Assembly: GCF_018399035.1 (NCBI RefSeq)
Contig: NZ_CP073760.1
Location: forward strand, 682,001-746,000
Source: Thiocapsa sp.
Lineage (GTDB): Bacteria; Pseudomonadota; Gammaproteobacteria; Chromatiales; Chromatiaceae
Reading direction: 5' to 3'
DNA length: 64,000 nt
Shown: in pieces, positions 26,210 through 36,638 of the stretch
Numbering within the stretch: position 1 is the first letter of the stretch
How the letters are laid out: every line of letters begins with the position of its first letter
Program-made: the position numbers and the translations under genes
Notes under the pieces: generated by a model
The model's database searches: none
The model's input: the letters and a program-made list of their open reading frames with translations, nothing else
What the model was told of the DNA's origin: nothing

Positions 26210-27681
26210 GGCTCTCCCGGATTTCAGGGGAACGTATGGGTTATTTGAAAACAAGTACTTAAGCCAAATCCAGCCGTACACGACAACCCCAAAAAATGGT
26301 TGAGCGCTCGACCGACAAGCGCTTGTTTCATCCGCGAGAGGTCCCGAACCGGGCGTATCCATCGAGATCCAAGTACACTCTCTGGTAGAGGTGTTTGAGG
26401 CTCGTCATTCCATAGCAGCGGCGCTTGATGACTTTGATCTTATTGTTGAGCCCCTCCACGAATCCACTGGTCCGGCGGCCGACGAAATAATTGGTGATCT
26501 CCTCGAAGCGGGTCTCGAGCGTGCCGAGGAAACGATCGAAACACGTGAGCTTGCGGTTGGTGACGCGGCGCATCCAACCGCGCAGTTTACGTTTGCTTTG
26601 ACCTTTCGACAGGCGACTGTCGTAGATGGCGGTGAGCGCCTCGCAGGCTTCGTACGCTTCTTTGAGTTTCGGGGAGTGGGCGAAGATGCGATTGAGGAGG
26701 CGACGCTCATCGGCATTCAGGTCGGCGCGACGATGCCGCAGGACCCAATGCGCGTTCTTGAGCTCATCAATGGACGCTTTGGAGAGCGTGCGACGCAGCC
26801 GCTTGAACTCGCGCTTGCGCAGGGTTTCGAGTCCCTCGCGATACAAGCGAGCGACATGAAAGCGGTCCGCGCAGATGAGGACGCGTTTGCCGAACACGGC
26901 CTTCGCGGCCCCGATGAAGCCTTGGTAAAGGTCCGAGCAGACAACCTCGACCGTGCGCCGTAAGCGCTTGGGAATGCTTCGAAAAACGCCTCCACGACGG
27001 CCTTGGTCCGTGCCGGGAGCAGGGCGATGACGCGGAGCCGATCATTCACGTAGGCACTGATCACGACGACAAAATCGCGATGGCCCTTCTTCAACGCAAT
27101 CTCGTCGATGCCGATGACCTCCAGCGTCTCGATCCCGTTCCAATCGACCTCGGGCTCGATGCGGCGATCCAGAATGCCCTGCAGCGCATCGACACCGACG
27201 GCATGCTTGAGACTCACATCCTCGAGCGTACTGTTGATCAACTCGAGCAGCATTTGCTGCTCGAAGGCCTTCGTAACCGAGGCGCGTGGCGAATACCACG
27301 ACAGCATCTGACTCGTCGTCGGCCGCCCCTCGCAGGAGTGGCACTGATAGCGTTTGGGTCGCAAAACAAGGACGGTGTGGTAGTCGAACACCGGTAAGTG
27401 CCGCAGCTTGATCTCTTGACCAAGCCCGTAGCCATGGTCGATCGGCTTGCCGCAACGGTGACAGTGCGTCCCCTCGAGGGTGCTGTGGACGTGGATCTCA
27501 AGCGTTCTGTGCTCACCGAGCACAACGCGATCAATGGCGATATCAGGCAGGTTCAGCAGGGTCTGAAGGGTCTCTGTGTCGAACATCATGATGAGCCGCG
27601 TCCGAATGGGGTTCTGCCGGCAGGCAAGGTTCAGGTTGTTGATTTACAAAATATCATAACCCTATGAGATCCTAAAGAGCC
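26210..27681 (-). mobile_element. ISL3-family insertion sequence, 1472 bp, with 8-bp target duplication
   Basis: Ends carry related inverted repeats (GGCTCT...GGATTTCA on the left; GGCTCT...GGATCTCA read inward from the right). TCGGGGAA is duplicated at 26202-26209 and 27682-27689, the 8-bp duplication typical of ISL3. The transposase inside has one frameshift. The clean duplication shows the element has not been rearranged since insertion. Confidence 0.85.
26328..27589 (-). pseudogene. tnp: ISL3-family transposase split by a one-base deletion
   Basis: First frame (27589 to about 26980): zinc-finger HCHRCGKP and CHSCEG, then VIGIDEIALKKGHRDFVVVIS. Second frame (to 26328): VLICADRFHVARLYREGLE, and YFVGRRTSGFVEGLNNKIK. 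The frames join perfectly if the run of five A at 26982-26986 (T on the coding strand) had one more base, giving FFRSIPKRLRRTVEVV. Either a recent inactivating deletion or a sequencing error in a homopolymer. Confidence 0.85.
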
Positions 27682-27812
27682 TCGGGGAATCGCCGAGAAC
27701 CGGTCACGGAATGATCAAAGTCGGTGCGCTACACGGATTTCAGCGGCTTCGACTTGATCGAAACCGCTGAAATTCGCGTGAGAGCGCGTTGAGAACCGAA
27801 GTCAGACGGCCG

Positions 27813-27960
27813 CTAGTCTCCGACGCGATAGCGCCACAAATCACTCAGGGGGCCGGTCAATGCCTTGCCGGTACTTCGCGGATTCTCGCGTGTCGCTATG
27901 CGCCCATCCAGGTAATCGACGATGCGCCGAGCCATCTGTCGATCCAGCACGGAGTTACGG
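27813..27960 (-). pseudogene. RelE/ParE-type toxin fragment
   Basis: Reads VLDRQMARRIVDYLDGRIA ... GKALTGPLSDLWRYRVGD and stops. This is the middle of a RelE-family toxin; the N-terminus is missing where the group II intron begins and the C-terminus ends early. No partner antitoxin is visible. Confidence 0.7.
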
Positions 27961-29975
27961 GTAGAGTAGAGAGCAGGTCGCCAATTACGGTAGCCGTGGC
28001 TTATCTGTTTCCGCGCCTTTCGTTTCGCGGTGCCTAAATAGCCAGGACATGGCTGTGACTCCCAGCCCTCCCTCATCAAACCGTGCATGCGGTTCTCCCG
28101 CACACGGCTTTCCGATGTTCTTCACACCAAGGCATGCGCCGTCTTCCAGCCGGGTCCTTTCGGGAGTGGGTGCAGTCCATGGCGGTCATAGAGGTCGTGA
28201 GACGGGAATTTGGCGTAACCCGCACCCCAGGTCTTGACCTTGTGTCGCTTGCGCAAGTGGATTCGCAGCCGCTGTTCGGCGTGGTTCCTAACCTTACTCA
28301 TCGCCAGACTGGAATTGCGGAAATGGAAATAGTTCGCCCAGCCGCGAAGGCTGCGGTTCACGCTTCCAACCACATCATCCAGCGGGATGCAGGTCAACTC
28401 CCGTCGCGTTAGTTCCGTCACTTTCGCCGTGATTTTACCCACAGCTTTGTCCGACGGACGTACGTTTGGGTACCATTTGCCGGTGTTGGCGCCTCGACTC
28501 ATCTGGAGCGTAAAACCCAGAAAGTCAAAGCCCGTCTCCTTGGCGTCCACCACGTGGGTCTTGGTCTCATTGAGCGTCAAACCCAGTCGATCCATGACGT
28601 GGCGCACCACGTTCAGCGGTTCTTCCACACCCTGCTTACAGAGCACGACAAAGTCGTCCGCATAGCGGACGATGTGTGCCCCCAGCTCGTCTTTCAGCCG
28701 ATGCCGGTCCCAGATGCGATCGAGCAGATGCAGGTAGAGATTCGACAACAGCGGGGAGATGACACCACCTTGCGGCGTGCCAACCCGGTTGGCTTTTCCT
28801 CCACCGACCGTCCTGCGTTTTCCTTGATCGTCCACGCCGATGACGGGTGCCTTCAGCCATTGCTTCAGAAGCGCCAGGAGGCGTCCGTCGACAATGCGTT
28901 CGGCCACCACCGCCATGAGGTTAGCGTGGGGGATCGTGTCGAAGTAGCTCGACAGATCGGCATCAATGACATGAGTGTGTCCGGCCCAGAGTGCGTTGGC
29001 AATATCGTCGATGGCATCGTGCGCCGAGCGTTTGGGTCGAAACCCATAGGAGTGCGGCGTAAAGTCCGCCTCGAAAATCGGCTCGATCACCAGCTTGACG
29101 GCCATTTGCACCACGCGGTCGCGGATGGTGGGTATCCCCAGCGGCCGTTCGCGGCCATCCCCTTTGGGGATCATCACACGCCGTACCGGTTGGGCGCGGT
29201 AGCTTTTCTCGCGCAGTTCCTGTGCGATCTCCTGCAGAAACCCCTCTACCCCTTCGCCTTGCTCAATGGCCGCGAAGCTGACCCCGTCAATCCCGGGGCT
29301 GCCTGCGTTTGACCGGACAAGATTCCAGGCGTGACGGAGGATGTCCTCCCGGTACACCTTGTCATAGAGCGCGTAGAAGCGGTAGGCCGGTTCTTGCTTG
29401 GCCTTAGCGTAGAGCTTCCTCTGAAGTGTCCTGATCGTCTCCGGGGTGATTAGCGACATGGCAATCCCCTGATCCTCCACTCGTTGGTTGCGTGAACAAA
29501 GTAGGGTCCCTTCCCTCGACCGAGGGTTGTGTTGTCCCCCAGTCTCAAACGGTACTACGAACCCCTCCGACTTCCATGACGGGCGGCGACGATTTCGTTG
29601 CCTTATACGCCGCCGTCGGTGGCCTCTCTCCACCCCCGTCATGGATCTCCAGCACTGGACAGATCAGTCTTCAAGTACATGCCGCCCCTGCTACCCCGAG
29701 AGACGATGACCATCACTTCCGTTCTTCCAATGGCCACCCAACGACCTTCCCCTTCTGTCCACAGGGTCGGCGTCTCCAACCTAATATTACGAGGCTACCT
29801 CTAGGTTCACTTGCGTTACGGCCTGCTCTTTTGCTGGGGGGAAACTTACGACCCCTTGTTACCAAGACGCCGCTTCCTCATGCTACCGAGTCGTACGGAC
29901 AACTCCTCGGACGGGACTTCAACCCGCTAGACTTACTGTTGTTACTGCGAACGGACAGTGTATGTCACTCTTTGG
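27961..29975 (-). mobile_element. group II intron encoding a maturase
   Basis: Minus-strand intron enclosing the reverse-transcriptase gene at 28122-29459. Domain V is at 28078-28110 (AGCCGTGTGC ... GCACGGTT on the minus strand). A domain VI-like tail ends at CTCTACTCTAC (27961). Near the 5' end a GTCTAGCGGGTTGAAGTCCC segment matches the intron at 17875. The 5' boundary is approximate. The flanking RelE piece exists only on the 3' side, so the insertion site was later rearranged. Confidence 0.8.
28122..29459 (-). CDS. ltrA: group II intron reverse transcriptase/maturase
   Basis: 445 aa. Reverse-transcriptase blocks are intact: SPGIDGVSF, IPKGDGRERPLGIPTI, YGFRPKRSAHDAI, ADLSSYFDTIPH, GTPQGGVISPLLSNLYL and the catalytic HIVRYADDFV. 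The maturase (X) region follows, with a GWANYFHF motif. It promotes splicing and retrotransposition of its host intron and may act on the ORF-less intron at 17875. Start MSLITPETIR at 29459; upstream codons of the same frame belong to intron RNA. Confidence 0.92.
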   Translation of the reverse strand: MSLITPETIRTLQRKLYAKAKQEPAYRFYALYDKVYREDILRHAWNLVRSNAGSPGIDGVSFAAIEQGEGVEGFLQEIAQELREKSYRAQPVRRVMIPKGDGRERPLGIPTIRDRVVQMAVKLVIEPIFEADFTPHSYGFRPKRSAHDAIDDIANALWAGHTHVIDADLSSYFDTIPHANLMAVVAERIVDGRLLALLKQWLKAPVIGVDDQGKRRTVGGGKANRVGTPQGGVISPLLSNLYLHLLDRIWDRHRLKDELGAHIVRYADDFVVLCKQGVEEPLNVVRHVMDRLGLTLNETKTHVVDAKETGFDFLGFTLQMSRGANTGKWYPNVRPSDKAVGKITAKVTELTRRELTCIPLDDVVGSVNRSLRGWANYFHFRNSSLAMSKVRNHAEQRLRIHLRKRHKVKTWGAGYAKFPSHDLYDRHGLHPLPKGPGWKTAHALV

Positions 29976-30615
29976 TAGGGCGAGCGTCGGCTGTCCGCGC
30001 GCCTTCGGACTCCGACCGGCGAAATTCCTGCGTCCGGAAGTGGCCGAGGTCTTCCTGGTCGCCGCCAGAGTGGGGTGACCGGTAATGGGGCCCAGTCGTC
30101 GCCGACCTCGGCAGCTCGACTGACAGCTGTCCGCGCGATGTGATCGGCGGCGAAAGTATCCGTTGGAGCCTCCAATGCGTGTCTACCTGCCGCCGGAGCG
30201 GCTCGGTTGGCGCCGCCTACTGGCCGAGTCACGCCGCACCGCAGTTCCGGAACCGATCGTCGCTCCGACCCCGCATTTTCGACGAGACGCCGCGCTTGCC
30301 GCGGATCGCGGCCTTGTAGAGCCGGTTGTGGCAGCCTTAAGAATCATTGGTTTCGTAGCGACGAGGCGAACGTCGAAACCGACGATGAACTGGCCAATCT
30401 CAGTGGGCGGATGCTCGCGATCCGTCGGATGTCGCCGTTGATCCAACCCCGGAGGATCCGTAGTTGTTCTACCGGAATAAATGCTCCTAAGAATCAGCAG
30501 CCGATAGGTGCGCCGCCGCACGGAGCCTGTGGAACCGCAAGGGGATCATTGCTTTCATGCTTGGTACGCCGCCAAACGAGGGGTGAGGCCCTCATCACCG
30601 AGAACAGGAACTTCA
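29976..30615. other. no gene recognised
   Basis: 640 bp between the group II intron and the RlpA-like gene. Short frames on both strands are inconsistent with coding sequence and lack family signatures. Confidence 0.4.
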
Positions 30616-31068
30616 ATGTCCCAACGCGACCGTCTTGCCCGATTCTCGCGACGTGTTCTGATTGCCGCCTTTGCGCTGATCGGATGTCACTCCGAAGAGT
30701 CGGTCGAGCACGGCAAAGGGAGTGCGGCGGCCACCAAACCGGGCTCGAATGAGGTCGGCGAAGCGTCCTGGTACGGCCCCGGATTTCAAGGCAACGAAAC
30801 CGCGAGTGGCGAGACCTTCGATCAGAACAAGATGACGGCTGCCCATCCGACGTTGCCGATGGGGACCACGGCTGAAGTGACCAACCTCGAGAACGACAAG
30901 AAGGTCGAGGTCAGGATCAATGATCGTGGGCCTTACGAGGGGAATCGGGTCATCGATCTTTCGCGCGAAGCGGCCAGTCGGCTGGATATGGTAGACGACG
31001 GAACGTCCCGCGTCAGAATCGAGGCTCAGCCGCAACCGCGCACGGACTGCGGCGGCACCTCTCGATAG
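30616..31068 (+). CDS. rlpA: RlpA-like double-psi beta-barrel lipoprotein
   Basis: 150 aa. A signal peptide with a lipobox-like LIAAFALIGC is followed by the RlpA core: GEASWYGPGFQGNETASGE, AAHPTLPMGTTAEVTN, and VRINDRGPYEGNRVIDLSREAA, with the catalytic-type D in NDRGPY. RlpA proteins act on naked peptidoglycan glycan strands; a copy beside transfer genes could help open the wall. AGGAAC lies 6 nt before the ATG. Confidence 0.85.
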   Translation: MSQRDRLARFSRRVLIAAFALIGCHSEESVEHGKGSAAATKPGSNEVGEASWYGPGFQGNETASGETFDQNKMTAAHPTLPMGTTAEVTNLENDKKVEVRINDRGPYEGNRVIDLSREAASRLDMVDDGTSRVRIEAQPQPRTDCGGTSR

Positions 31069-31074
31069 ACAGTG

Positions 31075-31320
31075 ACTGCCTATCCTCCATCATGCGGGCA
31101 CCTTGCTCGGGCGTCGGTTTGTCTTCTCCGAGGGCGGCGAGGACGGAACAACCGACTTCGGAGAGGCCGCCGGCGAGGGGAAGCGCGGCGGCGCGATCCC
31201 GCGGCTTCAGGGCCGGCAGGGCAGGATCCATGATGAGCTTGGCCGCGGCCGCGTCGGCTGCCCCTGCTTGCGCGATGAGACCATCCACGATCCCCGGCAG
31301 GTTGTCGCAGCTCTTTTGGC
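31075..31320 (-). pseudogene. fragment resembling a DUF5681-type C-terminus
   Basis: A minus-strand frame includes GAADAAAAKLIMDPALPALKPRDRA and PTPEQGARMM, similar to the helical C-terminus of DUF5681-type proteins. No start or N-terminal half is present. Tentative. The rest of 31321-31673 shows no recognisable gene. Confidence 0.35.
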
Positions 31321-31673
31321 GAAGGGCCGCTTATAGACAGGCCATACGCGGGTTCGACGATACCCGCGTCTTTCAGACCAGTCGACGTCGTGGGCGGGAG
31401 ACCTGCCCAACCGATTTCACCCTTCGAGAGAGCCTCCAGGGGTCGGCTCATGAAGGGGAAACCATCGTACTCACTGTAGCCTGTACCGGGCGTTTGTCTT
31501 CCACGAGACAGGGTCCGGTCTGCAACACGACGGTGATGTGCGGGTGATCGTGGAACCGGCCACGCCGGAGAAGATGGGTGCTGCGGTCGTCGCTGAAGAT
31601 CATGCTGCTCGGGAGTTGCATGGTCGCGAAGCGATGGATCCACCGTCCTTGGGAAGTCGTTCCCGACACGCGC

Positions 31674-34448
31674 CTACTCGGCAGGCAGAGCCGGAAGCGT
31701 CTCGCGCCACAGCTCGGACTCGGCCTCCTTGCGGACCTCCTCGCTGTCGAGTCCGTCGCTGCGTTGCGTGGTACGCGTCGCCGCATCCGCCCGGCCTTCG
31801 CTGCGGACGGTCAGCGCGCTGCCCGCGCCGGTGAGGTCCTCGACGGTGAGGGTCTCCAGGGTCGGGAAGTGTCCGGTCTCGTAGAGGATCGCGAGCCACT
31901 CGTCGAGATTCACCCGGGTCCAGTCGACGCGCGCGAAATCCCGGATGTCGATCCCGGAGCACTCCGGTGATTGCGCCTCGCCCCAGTCGCGTCCGAGCTG
32001 CGGGCGGATCTGCTGGTTGAGGATCCGCGCAAGCGGGGTGTTGAAGCAACAGTAGCTCTCGCGCTTCTCCACGCACCAGGTCAGCACCTCCTGTTTGCAG
32101 TAGGATCCGACGCGATGGCAGGCGCGCAGCTCCCGCTTCGCACCCAGCTCGAACTCGCTCTGCTCGCAGGTCCAGATGATGCGGATCAGGATCATCACGA
32201 CCGTGTAGATCATGTAGGCATACATCGCCCAGGCCATGGCCGTACCGAGCCAGGCCGCCCCGCCGCCGAGCTGCAGCACCGAGCCTTCCGCCACCACACC
32301 CCCGGTGACCGCCACCCCGCCGCTCGTGGTCGAGAACAGCGCATTGACCGCGGCATCGCCGAAGAGCTGCGCGGCCCATTCCGCGGTCTGCGTCAGAAGC
32401 GCTTGTTTGACCGCATTCAGTCCGACCTCGGCCGCGGCGTCGGTGGCGGCCGCCGCGGTCTTGCCGGTGAAGCTGTTGGCCACGCTGACGAAGGACTCCT
32501 TGACCGCGCTCCAGGTCGCGGTGACCGGCTGGCGCAACGTCTCCCAAGAGCCGCGGATCATGGCCCCTTTGTCGAGTCCCATGATCGCGGCATCGATCTT
32601 CCCGAGTGCGAAGATCAGCCCGACGTAATCCGCCAGCGACACGCCTTGGGGTCGCGTGCAGCAGTTCACGATCCCCCCGACCGCGCGTTTGCACTCATGG
32701 GCGCTGCCCGAGAACACCCGACAGCTGCCGCCCGGCGTGCACTGCATGTCCGAGACCGCCATCTGCACCGTCTGCAACGCGCCGACCGCCTTGGCGAAGT
32801 CCGCCGACTGCTCCTCGGGAAACTCCGCGCAGTCGGTGCCGAGGCAGCGCACCGGACCGGCACAGTCGAGCGTGCGGTGGCGCTCCAGGAACGGGATGGT
32901 GCGCGCGGTGCCGCAGTCCCAGGTCTCTTCAAACAGAAAACAGGTTCCGCGGTTGTCGACGGCACCCTCGACACATTCGGACTTGATGAAGCCGCAGGCG
33001 GGATCGGCCTCCAAGGCGATGCAGTCGGAGGGTTGATCGCCGTCGTTGTAGGGACACTGCAGCTGTCCCTGCGGATCGGTCCAGCACGACATCGGCCCTT
33101 GGTTGAACCCCGAGCAGCTCGCGGTCACCTTGATCTCGGTGCAGAAGGGGTTTTGACCGGCCACGGGCGGGGTCGCCATGGCGTCCGGGCAAATGCGCAC
33201 GTCGCCGTTCTCGTAACAGCCGTCCGCGGCAAGCGGGGGCGAGCCCAGGCAGTCGACCGTACCGCTGCAGAAGTCGCTGCCGAGGGTCTCGAGCAGGTCG
33301 TAACAGCCGTCGTTCGCGCCCCAGACACTGCGCAGCGGCCGGGAGGTGTAACGGATCTCCACCGCAAGGGCGATCGCCCCGAAATAGACGGGGTAGCTGA
33401 ACTGCTCCCCGCACAAGGGGCACCACTCGGTGGGTCCGCCCTGATCGCTGTAGGTCCAGGTCTGGTCGTGGCGCAGGCTGAACCGACCGCCGTTGCGCAG
33501 GTTCTCCGTCATGGGTGTTGCGTCATACCAGTCGCCCGGCGTGGTGCGCGCGCGATCGACCCCGGGAAAGCGCGCCGAATACCAGGAACGCGTCCCCTGG
33601 AGAAACCACCCCTCGGCGGCCTCGTGATCCGGTCGATCGCCGAAGACGAGCGTGACCCGGACACTGTCCACGCGTGCCGGATCGCTCACGGCGAATTCGC
33701 CCTCCAACGGGGGAGCGTCGACGGGGACGGCGCCGGAGCGCGCGTCGATTTCACTCCAGGATCCGCCGCGCTCGAGCACGACCCGCGTGCAGCCGGGTCC
33801 GCAGCTCTCCAGCGCCGCACTGCCGCCGACCGTCACGAGACTGTCCTGCGCCGGGAGCGCGTAGTCGTGATACCAGGAGCAGGAGCCGCCTTGCGGGGTC
33901 AACCGATCGCAGGTGCGCAGATCCGGAACGTGGACCGCGCGGGTGCCGTTGTCGAAGGTCGTTGCGGTCTCGCAGTGACCGAAGGTCTCGGCGATCGCCT
34001 CGAAGTTGTCGAGGACGTCGTCGGTCTGCGCCCACAGCGGGTCGATGCGCATGTCGGCACGGGAGCGCTCGACCGACCCGCGCAGGGTGCGGTAGGCCTC
34101 GCCGGTCGCCGAGCCCTCGGTGATCAGGGCACCTTGGGCCTGTTGGCCGTGGATCAGGGTGCCGTGGTGATGGCCGTAGAGTCCGGAGAAGCTCGCCGGG
34201 TCGCCGCCGCCGGCGCCGGGAAAGAGCGCGTCGAGACGCAGATCCCCGCCCGGCAGCGTCAGCGTGTCGCCCGAGAGCGCCGGCAGCGTCAGTGCGCCGG
34301 TCGCTTCGCGCCCCGCCTGCTTGCCCGCGTCGATGGCGTCGGCGAAGTCATCGCCCCACACCAACGCCCACGGGGTCCAGGCCAGGGCGATGCAGAGGAG
34401 GCCGGTCAGGACCCGGACCGGGAAGGCGTATCGCTCAGAAGGTCGCAC
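31674..34448 (-). CDS. traN: TraN, mating-pair stabilisation outer-membrane protein
   Basis: 924 aa with a signal peptide (residues about 1-32) and a very cysteine-rich body (CDRLTPQGGSC, CGPGCTRV, CWTDPQGQLQCP, CIALEADPACGF, CCTRPQGVSLADY), the hallmark of TraN. Residues about 720-760 form a hydrophobic stretch. TraN sits in the donor outer membrane and stabilises contact with the recipient. Its start overlaps the traU stop by 14 bp. Last gene of the transfer operon seen here. Confidence 0.9.
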   Translation of the reverse strand: MRPSERYAFPVRVLTGLLCIALAWTPWALVWGDDFADAIDAGKQAGREATGALTLPALSGDTLTLPGGDLRLDALFPGAGGGDPASFSGLYGHHHGTLIHGQQAQGALITEGSATGEAYRTLRGSVERSRADMRIDPLWAQTDDVLDNFEAIAETFGHCETATTFDNGTRAVHVPDLRTCDRLTPQGGSCSWYHDYALPAQDSLVTVGGSAALESCGPGCTRVVLERGGSWSEIDARSGAVPVDAPPLEGEFAVSDPARVDSVRVTLVFGDRPDHEAAEGWFLQGTRSWYSARFPGVDRARTTPGDWYDATPMTENLRNGGRFSLRHDQTWTYSDQGGPTEWCPLCGEQFSYPVYFGAIALAVEIRYTSRPLRSVWGANDGCYDLLETLGSDFCSGTVDCLGSPPLAADGCYENGDVRICPDAMATPPVAGQNPFCTEIKVTASCSGFNQGPMSCWTDPQGQLQCPYNDGDQPSDCIALEADPACGFIKSECVEGAVDNRGTCFLFEETWDCGTARTIPFLERHRTLDCAGPVRCLGTDCAEFPEEQSADFAKAVGALQTVQMAVSDMQCTPGGSCRVFSGSAHECKRAVGGIVNCCTRPQGVSLADYVGLIFALGKIDAAIMGLDKGAMIRGSWETLRQPVTATWSAVKESFVSVANSFTGKTAAAATDAAAEVGLNAVKQALLTQTAEWAAQLFGDAAVNALFSTTSGGVAVTGGVVAEGSVLQLGGGAAWLGTAMAWAMYAYMIYTVVMILIRIIWTCEQSEFELGAKRELRACHRVGSYCKQEVLTWCVEKRESYCCFNTPLARILNQQIRPQLGRDWGEAQSPECSGIDIRDFARVDWTRVNLDEWLAILYETGHFPTLETLTVEDLTGAGSALTVRSEGRADAATRTTQRSDGLDSEEVRKEAESELWRETLPALPAE

Positions 34449-35457
34449 AGCAGTCGTTCCAACGCCACAGCAGATAGAGATGGTCCTCCCCGACCGCGGG
34501 GATGTTGCGCCACTCCCCCCAAGTGAACGGGCTTTCGCCGATCACATGGGCGCGCTGCGTCTCGGGCAGGGGGTAGAACATCGTGAGCTTGTACTGGCTC
34601 TTCGGGAGGAAGGGCGCGAGCGGTGCGCCGCACAGGGCGTCGTTGCCCATCGTGCGACGCGCGAGTCCGCGCCGATGCAGGGCGGCGAGAGACCGGGCCG
34701 AGGCCAGACTGGTTTCGCGGGCCCGCGAGCCGACGGTGGGCCCGCGCCCGGTGAAGGGATAGAGATTGCCCCAGGTCCCGGCACACCAGAAGAGCGCATC
34801 GATCGGGGTGCCCGCGGTCGCTGCGGCGGCATCGGCCAGGCAGGCGGCCAGGGCGACCGGATTGGCGAGCCAGGCGGCCTCCGGGTTGGTGAAGAAGGCC
34901 AGCTCGTCGTGGTTCCAGGTCGGATCCAGCTCGGAGACATAGAGCAGGTCCAGATCCACGTAGCCGTCCGGGTTGCAGCGGTCGTCCCAAAACAGATCCA
35001 GCAGGATCAGCAGCGGGAAGGCGTACCAATGAAAGTTGTAGAAGGACGTATCGCTCGCGTCGTATTCGGCTTGACCGGCGGTGCCGAGCAGACGGCGACT
35101 GCCGAGCGGCAGGCGAATCCCGCCCAGGGCCGGGGCGCAGCGCGGCGCATGGACCAGCTCGATCAGTCGCGCGGGCTCCCACATCCCGACGGTGAAGCCC
35201 GGATGGGGCACGCCGAAGGCGTCGTTGCAGGCGCAGAAGGGGGCGGAGGCCGCACCCGCCGGTGCGGTTCCGCCGAACAGGGGCATGCCGGCGATGCGGA
35301 TCGGAAACAGACAGGCCCAGCAGACATCGGTGATCAATTTGCCCGAGAACAGCTCGGCGTCCGGGCAGGCGGGGTCGGCGGCCCGAACGGGGGACTGCGA
35401 CAGCGCGAGGACGACCGCGAGCAGTCCGGCGAGGCGGGGCAGGGTGGGTGCCTTCAT
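34435..35457 (-). CDS. traU: TraU, F-type conjugation protein
   Basis: 340 aa with a signal peptide ending near SPVRAAD and the TraU signature: CWACLFPIRIAGMPLFGG, CACNDAFGVPHPGFTVGMWEPARLIE, WYAFPLLILLDLFWDDRC and LFWCAGTWGNLYPFTG. A periplasmic protein needed for DNA transfer. Start MKAPTLPRLAG at 35457 overlaps the preceding stop by 4 bp. Confidence 0.93.
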   Translation of the reverse strand: MKAPTLPRLAGLLAVVLALSQSPVRAADPACPDAELFSGKLITDVCWACLFPIRIAGMPLFGGTAPAGAASAPFCACNDAFGVPHPGFTVGMWEPARLIELVHAPRCAPALGGIRLPLGSRRLLGTAGQAEYDASDTSFYNFHWYAFPLLILLDLFWDDRCNPDGYVDLDLLYVSELDPTWNHDELAFFTNPEAAWLANPVALAACLADAAAATAGTPIDALFWCAGTWGNLYPFTGRGPTVGSRARETSLASARSLAALHRRGLARRTMGNDALCGAPLAPFLPKSQYKLTMFYPLPETQRAHVIGESPFTWGEWRNIPAVGEDHLYLLWRWNDCCATF

Positions 35458-36638
35458 CGGGGTTCCTCCGGCGGATGCTCGCGCACCAGGAAGACACGAC
35501 CGGCGGACTCGACGCTCGCCGGTACGCGCTCCAGGGCGAAGCGTTCGCGCACGTCCGGGGTGAGCAGATAGACCGTCTCGTCCAGGGCATCCTCGATGGC
35601 GCGAAAACCCTCCCAGCCGGCCTCGCGATCCAAACGGGTCGCCAGATAGACCGGCCGCAACGTCCCGGCACTTTCGCCCAGCGTGCGCGCCGTCTGGACT
35701 TGGGCCGGCTCGGTCGGATCGAACACCACCAGACGCAGCCCGAAGGCCAGGCGATCGAGCGGGTTGAGGGTCTCGCCGACCCGCACCAGCAGCGTGCCGT
35801 CCGGCAGGGCGATGTCGGCCTTCGCCTCGATCACCGGATCGATCACCCGCGTGCGGGGCTCCCGCGCGGCCGGCAGATGTTCGAAGACCGCGCGTGTCCA
35901 ATAACGCGCGAGTGCCTGCTCGCGCAGTGCCGCGAGATCCAGGGCGGCGACCCGGCGCGCGATCTCCTCGAGCATGTCCGGTTCGGAGATCGTCGCGACC
36001 GGTCCGCGTATCCCCAGATCCCCGGTCCGGCCGGCCGCCACCTGCGCCTGCAGCCAGGCGGGATCCGACAGGCCGGCGACCCGTGCAATCTCCCCGTCGG
36101 GTCCGGACAGGATCATCAGCGGGACGGCCTCGGCGCCGGCCTCGCGAAAGGGTGTCGGGTCGAGCGCGACCGCGGGCATCGGATCGAGCCCGTCCAACTC
36201 GGCATGGATCCCGCGCATGAAATCCATCAGCGGTTCGCCTTCGGCCACCCCGCGAAAGACCACCCGCACGTCGGGTCGGGCCGCGCTGGCGAAGATGTCG
36301 CGCAGGGCAGCCGCGCCCAAGGCGCGCGAGACCAGGAGCGTGATCGTCTGCGTCGGGGGCGCGTTCGCGGCGGGGACGGCGGGCATCTGTGCGGTGATCA
36401 GTCGGTGCATCCGTTCGCGCTCGGCCGCGCCGAGCGTCTCGCCCGCGCGTGTCGAAGCCTCGGAGCCCGGCCGGAGCCAGTCCGGGAGCGCCGTGCCGGA
36501 GACCGCCTCTTGGATGGCGCCGGCCTGATCGCGCAGCGCACGCAGATCGGCGCGCTCGCTTGACTGGGCGGAGGCCGTCGGGACGTATAGGAGCGAGAGG
36601 ACGAGCAGGGCAGGGAACCGAAGCTCAGAGCAGTGCAT
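35454..36638 (-). CDS. traW: TrbC-TraW fusion, pilus assembly protein
   Basis: 394 aa with a signal peptide (ALLVLSLLYVPTASAQ). The N-terminal half has the TrbC-type thioredoxin-like part (ITLLVSRALGAAALRDIFASA, VVFRGVAEGEPL). The C-terminal half is TraW (QALARYWTRAVFEHLPAA, VIDPVIEAKADIALPDG, LNPLDRL, VVFDPTEPAQ). In F these are separate genes that interact. Start MHCSELRFP at 36638, overlapping the peptidase stop by 14 bp. Confidence 0.85.
   Translation of the reverse strand: MHCSELRFPALLVLSLLYVPTASAQSSERADLRALRDQAGAIQEAVSGTALPDWLRPGSEASTRAGETLGAAERERMHRLITAQMPAVPAANAPPTQTITLLVSRALGAAALRDIFASAARPDVRVVFRGVAEGEPLMDFMRGIHAELDGLDPMPAVALDPTPFREAGAEAVPLMILSGPDGEIARVAGLSDPAWLQAQVAAGRTGDLGIRGPVATISEPDMLEEIARRVAALDLAALREQALARYWTRAVFEHLPAAREPRTRVIDPVIEAKADIALPDGTLLVRVGETLNPLDRLAFGLRLVVFDPTEPAQVQTARTLGESAGTLRPVYLATRLDREAGWEGFRAIEDALDETVYLLTPDVRERFALERVPASVESAGRVFLVREHPPEEPR

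Noticed and set aside
28122-29459. reverse transcriptase considered as a retron or diversity-generating retroelement
   Set aside because: It has a maturase region and flanking group II intron domain V; no template/variable repeat pair or msr-msd was seen.
31080-31786. overlapping minus-strand frames after traN as a further transfer gene
   Set aside because: Only short recognisable phrases in different frames; consistent with degraded sequence.
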